Shown here piece after piece: positions 8,577-16,107 of a DNA stretch of 19,076 bases (position 1 is its first letter; every line of letters begins with the position of its first letter). Position numbers and translations under genes: made by a program. A model generated the notes under the pieces. It ran no database searches. It was not told the DNA's origin and worked only from the letters and a program-made list of their open reading frames with translations. This DNA comes from DATGFB01 sp032160545 (GTDB lineage Bacteria; Actinomycetota; Actinomycetes; Mycobacteriales; Jatrophihabitantaceae): positions 1 through 19,076 of the forward strand of contig JAVHVN010000095.1 in the NCBI GenBank assembly GCA_032160545.1. Reading direction: 5' to 3'.

Positions 8577-10316
8577 ATGCCCACGGTTCACCAGCACAAG
8601 TACGACGTCGTCATCGTCGGCGCAGGCGGCGCCGGCATGCGAGCGGCACTCGAGTCGTCGAGCCGCGTTCGAACGGCCGTCCTCACAAAGCTCTATCCCA
8701 CCCGGTCGCACACCGGCGCGGCGCAGGGCGGTATGTGCGCCGCCCTCGCGAACGTCGAGGAGGACAACTGGGAGTGGCACACGTTCGACACGATCAAGGG
8801 CGGCGACTACCTCGTCGACCAGGACGCCGCCGAGGTGATGTGCAAGGAGGCCATCGACGCCGTCATCGACCTCGAGAAGATGGGCCTGCCGTTCAACCGC
8901 ACCCCCGAGGGCAAGATCGATCAGCGCCGCTTCGGCGGGCACACCCGCAACCACGGTGAGGCGGCCGTGCGGCGCTCGTGTTTTGCGGCCGACCGCACGG
9001 GGCACATGATCCTGCAGACGCTGTATCAGAACTGCGTCAAGCAGGGCGTCGAGTTCTTCAACGAGTTCTACGTGCTCGACCTGCTGATGACCGGAAACCG
9101 CGTGTCGGGAGTGGTCGCCTACGAACTGGCCACCGGTGACCTGCACGTCTACTCGGCGAAGGCGGTCGTGCTCGCGACCGGCGGTTTCGGCAAGGTCTTC
9201 AAGACGACGTCCAACGCGCACACCCTCACCGGCGACGGCATGGGCATCGTGTGGCGCAAGGGTCTGCCACTCGAGGACATGGAGTTCTTCCAGTTCCACC
9301 CGACGGGCCTGGCCGGCCTCGGCATCCTGCTCTCGGAGGCCGCGCGCGGCGAGGGCGGCATCCTGCGCAACGGCTCGGGCGAGCGGTTCATGGAGCGCTA
9401 CGCGCCCACGATCAAGGATCTCGCGCCCCGCGACATCGTCGCGCGGTCGATGGCGAACGAGGTCCGCGAGGGTCGCGGCGCCGGCCCGCACAAGGACTAC
9501 GTGCTGCTCGATCTCACCCACCTGCCACGCGAGCAGATCGACGCGAAGCTGCCCGACATCACCGAGTTCGCCCGCACGTACCTCGGCGTCGAGCCGTACA
9601 CCGAGCCTGTGCCCGTCTACCCCACCGCGCACTACGCGATGGGTGGTGTGCCGACGAACATCCGGGCCGAGGTGCTGCGCAACAACACCGACGTCGTCCC
9701 CGGCATGTACGCAGCGGGCGAGGTCGCCTGCGTCTCGGTGCACGGTTCGAACAGGCTCGGGACGAACTCGCTGCTCGACATCAACGTCTTCGGACGGCGG
9801 GCGGGCATCGCCGCCGCCGAGTACGCGTCCGGAGCGTCGTTCCCCGAGCTGCCCGAGTCACCCGAGGCCGGAGTGCTGGCGATGGTCGCGAGCCTGCTCG
9901 AGTCGTCGGGCACCGAGCGGGTGGCCACGATCCGGGCCGAGCTGCAGAACACGATGGACTTCAACGCGCAGGTATACCGCACGGACGAGTCGCTGAAGCA
10001 GGCCGAGGAGGACATCGCCGCGCTCAAGCAGCGCTACGCGCAGGTGTCGGTGACCGACAAGGGCAAGCGGTACAACTCCGACCTGCTCGAGGCGGTCGAA
10101 CTCGGCTTCCTGCTCGATCTCGCCGAGGTGCTCGTCATCGGCGCGCGTGCCCGCAACGAGTCGCGTGGCGGGCACTTCCGCGAGGACTACCCGAACCGCG
10201 ACGACGTGAACTTCATGCGGCACACCATGGCCTATCGCGACAGCGACGGCGGCGTGCAGCTTGACTACAAGCCGGTCGTGATGACCCGCTACCAACCGAT
10301 GGAGCGCAAGTACTGA
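8577..10316 (+). CDS. sdhA: Succinate dehydrogenase flavoprotein subunit
   Basis: This is the catalytic subunit, oxidising succinate to fumarate on the cytoplasmic side of the membrane. It has 579 residues, the normal length. The FAD-binding GAGGAG is at 15-20. RSHTGAAQGG follows at 43-52, where H45 is the residue expected to carry covalent FAD. Later motifs are RRFGGHTRNHGE, FQFHPTGL, GERFMERYAP, APRDIVARSM, HYAMGG and SVHGSNRLGTNSLLD, which contain the His and Arg residues that bind and protonate the dicarboxylate in this family. The ATG at 8577 follows an AGG (8568-8570) and lies 8 bases after sdhD. Its TGA overlaps the sdhB ATG as TGATG. Confidence 0.98.
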   Translation: MPTVHQHKYDVVIVGAGGAGMRAALESSSRVRTAVLTKLYPTRSHTGAAQGGMCAALANVEEDNWEWHTFDTIKGGDYLVDQDAAEVMCKEAIDAVIDLEKMGLPFNRTPEGKIDQRRFGGHTRNHGEAAVRRSCFAADRTGHMILQTLYQNCVKQGVEFFNEFYVLDLLMTGNRVSGVVAYELATGDLHVYSAKAVVLATGGFGKVFKTTSNAHTLTGDGMGIVWRKGLPLEDMEFFQFHPTGLAGLGILLSEAARGEGGILRNGSGERFMERYAPTIKDLAPRDIVARSMANEVREGRGAGPHKDYVLLDLTHLPREQIDAKLPDITEFARTYLGVEPYTEPVPVYPTAHYAMGGVPTNIRAEVLRNNTDVVPGMYAAGEVACVSVHGSNRLGTNSLLDINVFGRRAGIAAAEYASGASFPELPESPEAGVLAMVASLLESSGTERVATIRAELQNTMDFNAQVYRTDESLKQAEEDIAALKQRYAQVSVTDKGKRYNSDLLEAVELGFLLDLAEVLVIGARARNESRGGHFREDYPNRDDVNFMRHTMAYRDSDGGVQLDYKPVVMTRYQPMERKY

Positions 10317-11071
10317 TGACTGCCGTTGCCGAGTCGCCGTCCGACGTCTCCGTTCCCGACGTGCCGCAGTCGCGGACGATCACGGTGAAGATCCGGCGCT
10401 TCAACCCCGAGCTCGACACCGAGCCGCACTGGGAGACGTACTCGGTGCCTGCTCTGCCGACCGACCGGGTCCTGAACCTGCTGCACCACATCAAGTGGGA
10501 GATCGACGGCTCGCTGACGTTCCGCCGCTCGTGCGCGCACGGGGTGTGCGGGTCGGACGCCATGCGCATCAATGGCGTCAACCGACTCGCCTGCAAGGTG
10601 CTGGTGCGCGACCTGCCCGACGAGGTCATGATCGAGCCGATCAAGGGCCTGCCCCTCGAGAAGGACCTCGTCGTCGACATGGAGCCGTTCTTCGAGGCCT
10701 ACCGCGCGGTTAAGCCGTTCCTGATCACCTACGGCAACCAGCCCTCCCGCGAGTACACGCAGTCGCAGGCCGATCGCGAGCGCTTCGACGACACGACCAA
10801 GTGCATCCTCTGCGCGGCATGCACGTCGTCGTGCCCGGTGTACTGGACGGACGGCTCGTACTTCGGGCCCGCCGCGATCGTCAACGCGCACCGCTTCATC
10901 TTCGACAGCCGGGACCAGGGCGCCGAGGAGCGGCTCGAGATCCTCAACGACCGCGAGGGCGTCTGGCGCTGCCGCACCACGTTCAACTGCACCGAGGCCT
11001 GCCCACGGGGCATCGAGATCACCAAGGCCATCGCCGAGGTGAAGCGGGCCCTGCTGTTCAGACGCGTGTAG
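10316..11071 (+). CDS. sdhB: Succinate dehydrogenase iron-sulfur subunit
   Basis: This subunit passes electrons from FAD to the membrane anchor through three Fe-S clusters. It has 251 residues. The [2Fe-2S] site is C73, C78, D81 and C93, with Asp as third ligand as in Escherichia coli. The second half has CILCAACTSSCP (C163, C166, C169, C173) and CRTTFNCTEACPRG (C219, C225, C229). These give the ligands for [4Fe-4S] (C163, C166, C169, C229) and [3Fe-4S] (C173, C219, C225). The ATG at 10316 overlaps the sdhA stop. It ends the sdh operon, and no clear intrinsic terminator is visible before the next gene. Confidence 0.98.
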   Translation: MTAVAESPSDVSVPDVPQSRTITVKIRRFNPELDTEPHWETYSVPALPTDRVLNLLHHIKWEIDGSLTFRRSCAHGVCGSDAMRINGVNRLACKVLVRDLPDEVMIEPIKGLPLEKDLVVDMEPFFEAYRAVKPFLITYGNQPSREYTQSQADRERFDDTTKCILCAACTSSCPVYWTDGSYFGPAAIVNAHRFIFDSRDQGAEERLEILNDREGVWRCRTTFNCTEACPRGIEITKAIAEVKRALLFRRV

Positions 11072-11188
11072 CGCCGCTCCACGGGCTCAGCCGGTACGTC
11101 CGACGCCGGGTTGGGACGGCTGTCTGTCACCGGTGGTGTCATCTTTGGGCGGTTCGCGACGTCCGGATGGCGGGGAAGCACCGTTGTC

Positions 11189-11193
11189 AGGAG
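11189..11193 (+). promoter_or_regulatory. Ribosome binding site deciding the peptidase start
   Basis: AGGAG lies directly before one ATG (11194) and 6 bases before a second in-frame ATG (11200). The spacing favours the second, so the protein is taken to begin MRRTRRSR. Confidence 0.7.
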
Positions 11194-11199
11194 ATGTCG

Positions 11200-12873
11200 A
11201 TGCGTCGTACTCGTCGCAGCAGGGTTCGGGTTGGGCTGGGGCTGCTCACCGTGTGTACCGCCTTGGCGGCGTTGGTTGATTCTTCCGCGGTAGCGGCGGG
11301 CTCGGCGCCCCGAGCAGCCGGCGGCGCCACGGCGCACAGCGCGGTCGCGGGACCGTTGCCGGCGGCGGCGCTGCTCGGGCTCGATCCGCTGAATGTGAAC
11401 GATCTGCAGGACCGCTACGGCCTGACCGCGGCGGCGAAGACCGGCGGTCGACGCCAGCGGGTATACGTGGTCGAGGATAGTTTCAGCCCGAACCTCGAGT
11501 CGGATCTCGCGTTCTACAGAAGGTTCGACGGGCTGCCGACCTGCGTCCGGGCCGGTGGTTGTCTGCAGATTCTCGACGAGTGGGGGCGGCCCAACCCGAC
11601 GGCGTCCACCGAGAAAGATAGTGGACACTCAACCGACTCGGCGGAGATGGTGTCGGCGATCTGCCCGAATTGCGGTATCACCGTCCTGGTCGGTGATTCG
11701 ATGAAAGCTGAGACCCAGGCCCTGACGACCGCGCGGTGGCTGGGGGCGACCTATGTCAGCAACAGCTGGGCGGGCTGGTACCTCCCTCAAAGGGAAGCAT
11801 TTCTTGCCTCCTCCGGAGTGGTGTACACCGCAGCGTCCGGAAACCAGAGCTGGCAGGGGCCGGGGAGCCTGTTTCCGGACGGTTCCTTTCCGGCTGGGTC
11901 ACCGAAGGTGATCGCGGTCGGCGGCACCGAAGTCGTAGCTGACGGCCTAGACGGTGAACAAGCCTGGCAGCAATCCGGGTCGTCCTGCGTCGCAGTTGCC
12001 AAACCCGGCTGGCAAATCCCCGTGGTACCCGGTCCGGCCTGCACCGGCCGGGCGACGGCGGATGTCTCGGGGGCCGCTATAAACGTCGAGACGTACAGTG
12101 ACGGAAACTGGATGGTCACTGCCGGGACGAGCCTCGCGACGCCGATCATCGCGGCGGCGGCGGCATTGACCGACCGCCCGGCGGCCGACGACCACCCGCC
12201 GGACTATTTGTATGCCAACGCTGCCCGCGACCCGTCGGTGATCCGCGACATCACCACCGGCCCCGTCAACGGCAGCTGCGGCACCGCGCTGTGCGTGCCC
12301 GGCCCAGGCTGGGACGGCCCCACCGGCCTCGGCGTCCTCAACGGCACCGGCGCCCTGCAACCCCCCAACGGCGGGTCCGGCATGCCCAAGGCGAAACTGA
12401 TCCGCAGCCGCGGACCATGGCAAGGCTCCGCCGCGACCGAAGACGGCTGCCTGGGCGTGAACCCGGACGGATCCGTCGATAAGACGTCCTGCACCGACAC
12501 CACCCGCAACCTGCACTGGCAACTCAACCCCCTCAACACCGGAAACTTCGGATTCTTCAGCCTCAGCGCACGGGAGCTGGCCTACCAGATCGTGTCCGAG
12601 AACAGCACCGCAGGACAGGCCGGGTGCCTGGCTGCCGCCAGCAACGCCGACCCCACCACCCCCAACCCCCTCCACCTCACGGTCGCCTTCGCCTGCGGGA
12701 CACCACGGGCCACCTGGATCCCCACCACCGGCGGCGGGCTGAAGAACGCCGCCACCGGCCTGGCCCTGGAAGCCGGCCTCGGCCAGCCCGCGCACCTCGC
12801 CGCCAACGCGATCTGGAGACTCAACCCATACTCAGCGCCCCAGCAACGCTGGCGATTCGTCGACGCCCCGTAA
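11200..12873 (+). CDS. Secreted S53/S8-like serine peptidase with C-terminal beta-trefoil-like domain
   Basis: The predicted product is an exported 557-residue protein. A signal peptide (basic start, hydrophobic core about 10-25) is followed by a peptidase domain (about 53-388). Family-like stretches are VYVVEDSFSPNLESDLAFYR, EMVSAICPNCG, TYVSNSWAGW, VIAVGGTE, TAGTSLATPI with the nucleophile candidate S311, and DITTGPVNGSCG plus GWDGPTGLG, the usual S53 calcium region. The canonical S53 Glu-x3-Asp pair appears replaced by H143 and S147, and the oxyanion Asp by N215 (ASGN), which resembles subtilisin (S8) residues. Residues about 402-557 contain CLGV, paired Cys and QQRWRF, like a ricin-type carbohydrate-binding fold. 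The gene stands alone between sdhB and convergent genes, and has more A/T-ending codons than its neighbours in its middle part. It could be active or inactive. Confidence 0.8.
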   Translation: MRRTRRSRVRVGLGLLTVCTALAALVDSSAVAAGSAPRAAGGATAHSAVAGPLPAAALLGLDPLNVNDLQDRYGLTAAAKTGGRRQRVYVVEDSFSPNLESDLAFYRRFDGLPTCVRAGGCLQILDEWGRPNPTASTEKDSGHSTDSAEMVSAICPNCGITVLVGDSMKAETQALTTARWLGATYVSNSWAGWYLPQREAFLASSGVVYTAASGNQSWQGPGSLFPDGSFPAGSPKVIAVGGTEVVADGLDGEQAWQQSGSSCVAVAKPGWQIPVVPGPACTGRATADVSGAAINVETYSDGNWMVTAGTSLATPIIAAAAALTDRPAADDHPPDYLYANAARDPSVIRDITTGPVNGSCGTALCVPGPGWDGPTGLGVLNGTGALQPPNGGSGMPKAKLIRSRGPWQGSAATEDGCLGVNPDGSVDKTSCTDTTRNLHWQLNPLNTGNFGFFSLSARELAYQIVSENSTAGQAGCLAAASNADPTTPNPLHLTVAFACGTPRATWIPTTGGGLKNAATGLALEAGLGQPAHLAANAIWRLNPYSAPQQRWRFVDAP

Positions 12874-12897
12874 CCCGCGCCGGGGGCGCCCTGCCCG

Positions 12898-13143
12898 TCA
12901 GCCGACCGGCGTCCGGTCACCCGTGCGCAGCGCCGCCAGGGCGCGCAGGCCGATGGCGCCGATGGCCGTGCCCAGCGCCAAGGACACGACCGTGAGCGCG
13001 AGGTGCACGGCGAAGAAGCTGGTCATGCCGTGGTGCCAGGACCGGTCGTCCTTCCAGATGTTCTTCAGGAAGGTCGGCCAGATGATCCACGACCACACGC
13101 CGAAGCCGACGAAGAACAGCGCCAGCCGGCGCGACACCACCAT
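12898..13143 (-). CDS. SCO4848-like small membrane protein
   Basis: This is a small integral membrane protein of 81 residues and unknown function. Two hydrophobic helices (about 7-22 and 43-66) flank the conserved WSWIIWPTFLKNIWKDDRSW stretch, which I recognise from the actinobacterial SCO4848-type family. That family sits next to a D-Ala-D-Ala carboxypeptidase in Streptomyces, and here it is divergent from one. The start is uncertain: ATG at 13143 is only 2 bases after GGAGG, while GTG codons at 13140 and 13137 have better spacing. The 3' end faces the peptidase gene with only 24 bases between the stops. Confidence 0.8.
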   Translation of the reverse strand: MVVSRRLALFFVGFGVWSWIIWPTFLKNIWKDDRSWHHGMTSFFAVHLALTVVSLALGTAIGAIGLRALAALRTGDRTPVG

Positions 13144-13239
13144 GCCCTCCAGTATCGGCCTCGTCCTCAGTGCCTGAGCTGGGGCCCCTGTCCGGGCCGT
13201 GATGGGCCGGGCGGCCGAACCACGGCCACACCATGATCA

Positions 13240-13268
13240 CGCGTCGGCCTGTCGCACGGGCCGACGCG
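13240..13268. promoter_or_regulatory. Hairpin upstream of the carboxypeptidase gene
   Basis: A perfect 10-bp inverted repeat, CGCGTCGGCC and GGCCGACGCG, has a 9-base loop (13250-13258). It lies inside the longest reading frame of the carboxypeptidase but upstream of its likely signal-peptide start. It therefore looks like leader or operator DNA rather than coding sequence. Function is not known. Confidence 0.45.
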
Positions 13269-13292
13269 CGCGTGGCCCTTACCGTCGTGGCC

Positions 13293-14498
13293 GTGCGAAT
13301 CCGTGCGCTGCTCGCTGTGGTGCTGTGCGCGCTGTCCTGCGCGGCACCGGCCGCCCTTGCGCCCGCGGCGGCAGCGCCTGTGACCGTGCCGCCTCCGGCG
13401 CCCTCACCGACCGACAGCGGCAGCTCGCCGATGGCACCCGATCCGCACCCGCCGCTCGGCGGGCTGGCACCGGACGGGCAAGCCGTCGGCGGTGCCCGGC
13501 TGCGCAGCCGGGACGTCGTCAGCCCCGCCGGCGCGCCGCCGCTGCCGCAGTCGCTGACGGCGACTGGCTGGATCCTCGTCGACCTCGACTCGGGGGACGT
13601 GCTCGCCGCGCGCGACCCGCACGGTCGCTATCAGCCTGCGAGCATCCTCAAGCTGCTGACGTCGGTGACCCTGCTGCCGCTGCTGCCCGGCACCCGCACC
13701 GTCACGGTGAGCACGAGCGCCGCGAACACCGAGGGTTCGCATGCGGGGCTCGTGGCCAACGGCCGCTACCCGGTCGATGAGCTCTTCTCCGGCCTGCTGC
13801 TGGTGTCGGGCAACGACACCGCCGCCGCACTCGCCGAAGCCGCCGGCGGGGTGACGCGCACGGTCGAGCTGATGAACCGCGAGGCGCGCCAGCTCGGCGC
13901 GTACGACACCGTGGTCGAGACACCGTCCGGCCTCGACGGGTGGCGCCAGCTCACGAGCGCCTACGACATGGCGCTGGTGCTGCGTGCCGCGGTGCGGCAG
14001 CCGCGGTTCGTCCAGTACGACCGGCAGCCCAGTGCCGTGCTGCCCTGGCAGTCGATCAACGGCTACGGGCCGGTCACGATGCAGAATCAGAACCTCGACT
14101 TCCTCACCGGGGTGCCCGGGGCACTCGTCGCCAAGACCGGCTACACCGACGCCGCTGCGCACACCTTCGCCGGTGCGATCGAGCGCAACGGCCGCCGCCT
14201 CGGGGTCGTCTTGCTGCGTGCCCAGCGCTGGCCGACCGATCAGTGGCAGCAGGCCACCGATCTCATGAATTGGGGATTCAAGCTACCGGCGGTGGTCCGC
14301 CCCGTCGGTCATCTGGACGGGCCGATTGCAGCTGCGGCCGCGGTCGCGGCGGTGGGCGCCGGGAGTCACCCGGCGGGCGCGGCGAAGCCGAGCCGGAACA
14401 ACCCGCTCGCACCCGGCCCGGTGGCACTCGGTGCCCTCGCGATCACCGCCGCTGCCGCGGTCGGCACCTGGGCTCGCCGGCGACGCGCGACCCGCTGA
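13293..14498 (+). CDS. D-alanyl-D-alanine carboxypeptidase (serine-type, low-mass PBP)
   Basis: This exported enzyme trims the terminal D-Ala of peptidoglycan stem peptides (peptidase family S11). From GTG 13293 the protein is 401 residues. It has a Sec signal peptide (VRIRALLAVVLCALSCAAPA, about 1-30) and a Pro/Ser-rich linker (about 30-85). The catalytic motifs are S117-I-L-K120 (SxxK), S172-G-N174 and K281-T-G. The C-terminus has a hydrophobic segment and RRRR tail (AITAAAAVGTWARRRR), which suggests membrane anchoring. The frame extends to an ATG at 13233, but that would add a 20-residue n-region and put a perfect hairpin inside coding DNA, so the shorter start is preferred; neither has a good ribosome site. 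It ends 9 bases from the convergent ligase-like gene. Confidence 0.92.
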   Translation: MRIRALLAVVLCALSCAAPAALAPAAAAPVTVPPPAPSPTDSGSSPMAPDPHPPLGGLAPDGQAVGGARLRSRDVVSPAGAPPLPQSLTATGWILVDLDSGDVLAARDPHGRYQPASILKLLTSVTLLPLLPGTRTVTVSTSAANTEGSHAGLVANGRYPVDELFSGLLLVSGNDTAAALAEAAGGVTRTVELMNREARQLGAYDTVVETPSGLDGWRQLTSAYDMALVLRAAVRQPRFVQYDRQPSAVLPWQSINGYGPVTMQNQNLDFLTGVPGALVAKTGYTDAAAHTFAGAIERNGRRLGVVLLRAQRWPTDQWQQATDLMNWGFKLPAVVRPVGHLDGPIAAAAAVAAVGAGSHPAGAAKPSRNNPLAPGPVALGALAITAAAAVGTWARRRRATR

Positions 14499-14507
14499 AC
14501 GGCCGCC

Positions 14508-15026
14508 TCAGGCGTCCGGACGGCCCAGGCGGAACTCGGTGCGGACCTGCCATCGGCGGTCGACATCGCGGCTGAACATCGCGAACTTCGCTACCGGAAA
14601 GCGGGCGACGAACGTCGAGAGACCGTCGTAGGCCTCGTCGAGGGCGGCGTCGTCGATCTCTTGGGCCACGGTCACATGCGGGTGGTACGGGTACTCGACG
14701 CTGCGGTCGAGCGGCCCGCACCGGATCAGCTTCTCCAGCAGCTCGCACTCCGAGACGCCACGCGCGATCTGGATGAAGACCACCGGCGAGATCGGCCGGA
14801 ACGTGCCGGTGCCGGACAGGTGCATGACGAACGGGTCGTTCTCGGCGGCTGCGCACCGCAGGTGCTCGCGGATGTCGTCCATGGCCGCGACCGGCACCGG
14901 TGTCGGCGGCAGCAACGTGACGTGCGGCCACATCAGGTCCGCCGCCGAGTCGCCCACGCGACGGCGCCATTTCGTGAGCACGGTGGCGTGCGGCTCGGGG
15001 ATGGCGATGGCGACGCCAAGTGTCAC
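14508..15026 (-). CDS. 2'-5' RNA ligase / cyclic phosphodiesterase-like protein
   Basis: This is a member of the 2H phosphoesterase superfamily, 172 residues from GTG 15026. The two hallmark H-x-T motifs are PHVTLLPPT (about residues 35-43) and HPHVTVAQE in the second lobe, giving the paired catalytic histidines. In this superfamily the reaction is ligation or hydrolysis of 2',5' or cyclic phosphodiester bonds in RNA or nucleotides; the in vivo substrate is not known. A start at GTG 15050 is also possible (180 residues), but the family usually begins close to the LGVAIAIPEP strand. It lies 28 bases after the trpS stop, in the same direction, so it is probably cotranscribed. Confidence 0.85.
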   Translation of the reverse strand: MTLGVAIAIPEPHATVLTKWRRRVGDSAADLMWPHVTLLPPTPVPVAAMDDIREHLRCAAAENDPFVMHLSGTGTFRPISPVVFIQIARGVSECELLEKLIRCGPLDRSVEYPYHPHVTVAQEIDDAALDEAYDGLSTFVARFPVAKFAMFSRDVDRRWQVRTEFRLGRPDA

Positions 15027-15054
15027 CGTGTCAGCACCGGAGGCGGGCACGCGC

Positions 15055-16107
15055 TCAGCCCCGGCCCGGCGCGAGCAGGAAGCCGACCCGCTCGTACGCG
15101 GTCTCGAGGGTGTCCTCGGCGACGGCGCGGGCCCGGTCGCTGCCCTCGGCAAGGACGCGGTCCAGCTCGGCCGGGTCGTCGAGCAGTTCGCGGGTGCGCT
15201 TGGCGAACGGTTCGGCGAAGGCGACGACCGCATCGGCCACGGCGGCCTTCAGGACGCCGTACCCCTGGCCGGCGAAGTCGCTGACCGCGTCGGCGACGGG
15301 ACGGTCCGTGACGGCCGACAGGATGGTCAGCAGGTTCGAGACGCCCGGCTTGTTCTCGGGGTCGAAGCGGATCTCGGTCTCGGCGTCGGTCACGGCACGG
15401 CGGAACTTCTTGGCGAGCGCCGCGGGGTCGTCGAGCAGGTTGACCGTGCCCGCGTCGCCGAGTGACTTGCTCATCTTGGCGGTCGGGTCCTGCAGATCGA
15501 GGATCTTCGCCGTCTGCTTCGGGATGAACGCCGACGGCACGGCGAACGTATCGCCGTAGCGGGAGTTGAAGCGCTGCGCGATGTTGCGGGTCAGCTCCAG
15601 GTGCTGGCGCTGGTCCTCGCCGACCGGGACGAAGTCGGCGCGGTAGAGCAGGATGTCGGCGGCCTGCAGGATGGGGTACGTCAGCAGCCCGACCGAGTAC
15701 TGCGCGCCCGCGCGCGACGCCTTGTCCTTGAACTGCGTCATCCGGCTCGCCTCGCCGTAGCCGGTGAGGCACTCGAAGACCCACGAGAGCCGGGTGTGCG
15801 CGGCGATCTGGCTCTGCACGAAGAGCGTGCACCGCGCCGGATCGAGCCCCGCCGCCAGCAGTTGAGCACCGGCGACGCGAGTGCGGTGGCGCAGGTCCGC
15901 GGGAGCTACCGCGTCCATCGTGATCGAGTGCAGGTCGGCGAGGAAGTAGAACACCTCGTGGGTCTCCTGCATCGCCACCCACTGCTTGAGCGCGCCGAGA
16001 TAGTTCCCGAGATGGAACGAGTCGGACGTGGGCTGGATGCCGGAGAGCACCCGCGGGCGGGCGGGGAGATCGTCAGGACTCGGAGCCATGGGTTCCGATT
16101 CTGGCAT
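15055..16107 (-). CDS. trpS: Tryptophanyl-tRNA synthetase
   Basis: This is a cytosolic class I aminoacyl-tRNA synthetase that charges tRNA-Trp. Its 350 residues match the bacterial family. The HIGH-type motif is H32-L-G-N in GIQPTSDSFHLGNYLGA, and the KMSKS loop is K211-M-S-K-S215. Other typical stretches are YPILQAADILLY and VPVGEDQRQHLELTRNIA. The ATG at 16107 follows GGAGG by 3 bases and lies inside the 3' end of the upstream CBS-domain gene (35-base overlap). ATG at 16089 is an alternative with a smaller overlap but no ribosome site. The gene is part of a minus-strand run with the CBS-domain protein and the RNA ligase-like gene. Confidence 0.97.
   Translation of the reverse strand: MPESEPMAPSPDDLPARPRVLSGIQPTSDSFHLGNYLGALKQWVAMQETHEVFYFLADLHSITMDAVAPADLRHRTRVAGAQLLAAGLDPARCTLFVQSQIAAHTRLSWVFECLTGYGEASRMTQFKDKASRAGAQYSVGLLTYPILQAADILLYRADFVPVGEDQRQHLELTRNIAQRFNSRYGDTFAVPSAFIPKQTAKILDLQDPTAKMSKSLGDAGTVNLLDDPAALAKKFRRAVTDAETEIRFDPENKPGVSNLLTILSAVTDRPVADAVSDFAGQGYGVLKAAVADAVVAFAEPFAKRTRELLDDPAELDRVLAEGSDRARAVAEDTLETAYERVGFLLAPGRG

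Noticed and set aside
10801..11199. Peptidase extended upstream through sdhB
   Set aside because: The upstream codons are sdhB in another frame; a ribosome site and signal peptide mark the start at 11200.
12874..12897. Bidirectional terminator between peptidase and SCO4848-like gene
   Set aside because: The 24-base gap has only a short GGGCGCCC self-complementary core with no room for a loop and no U run.
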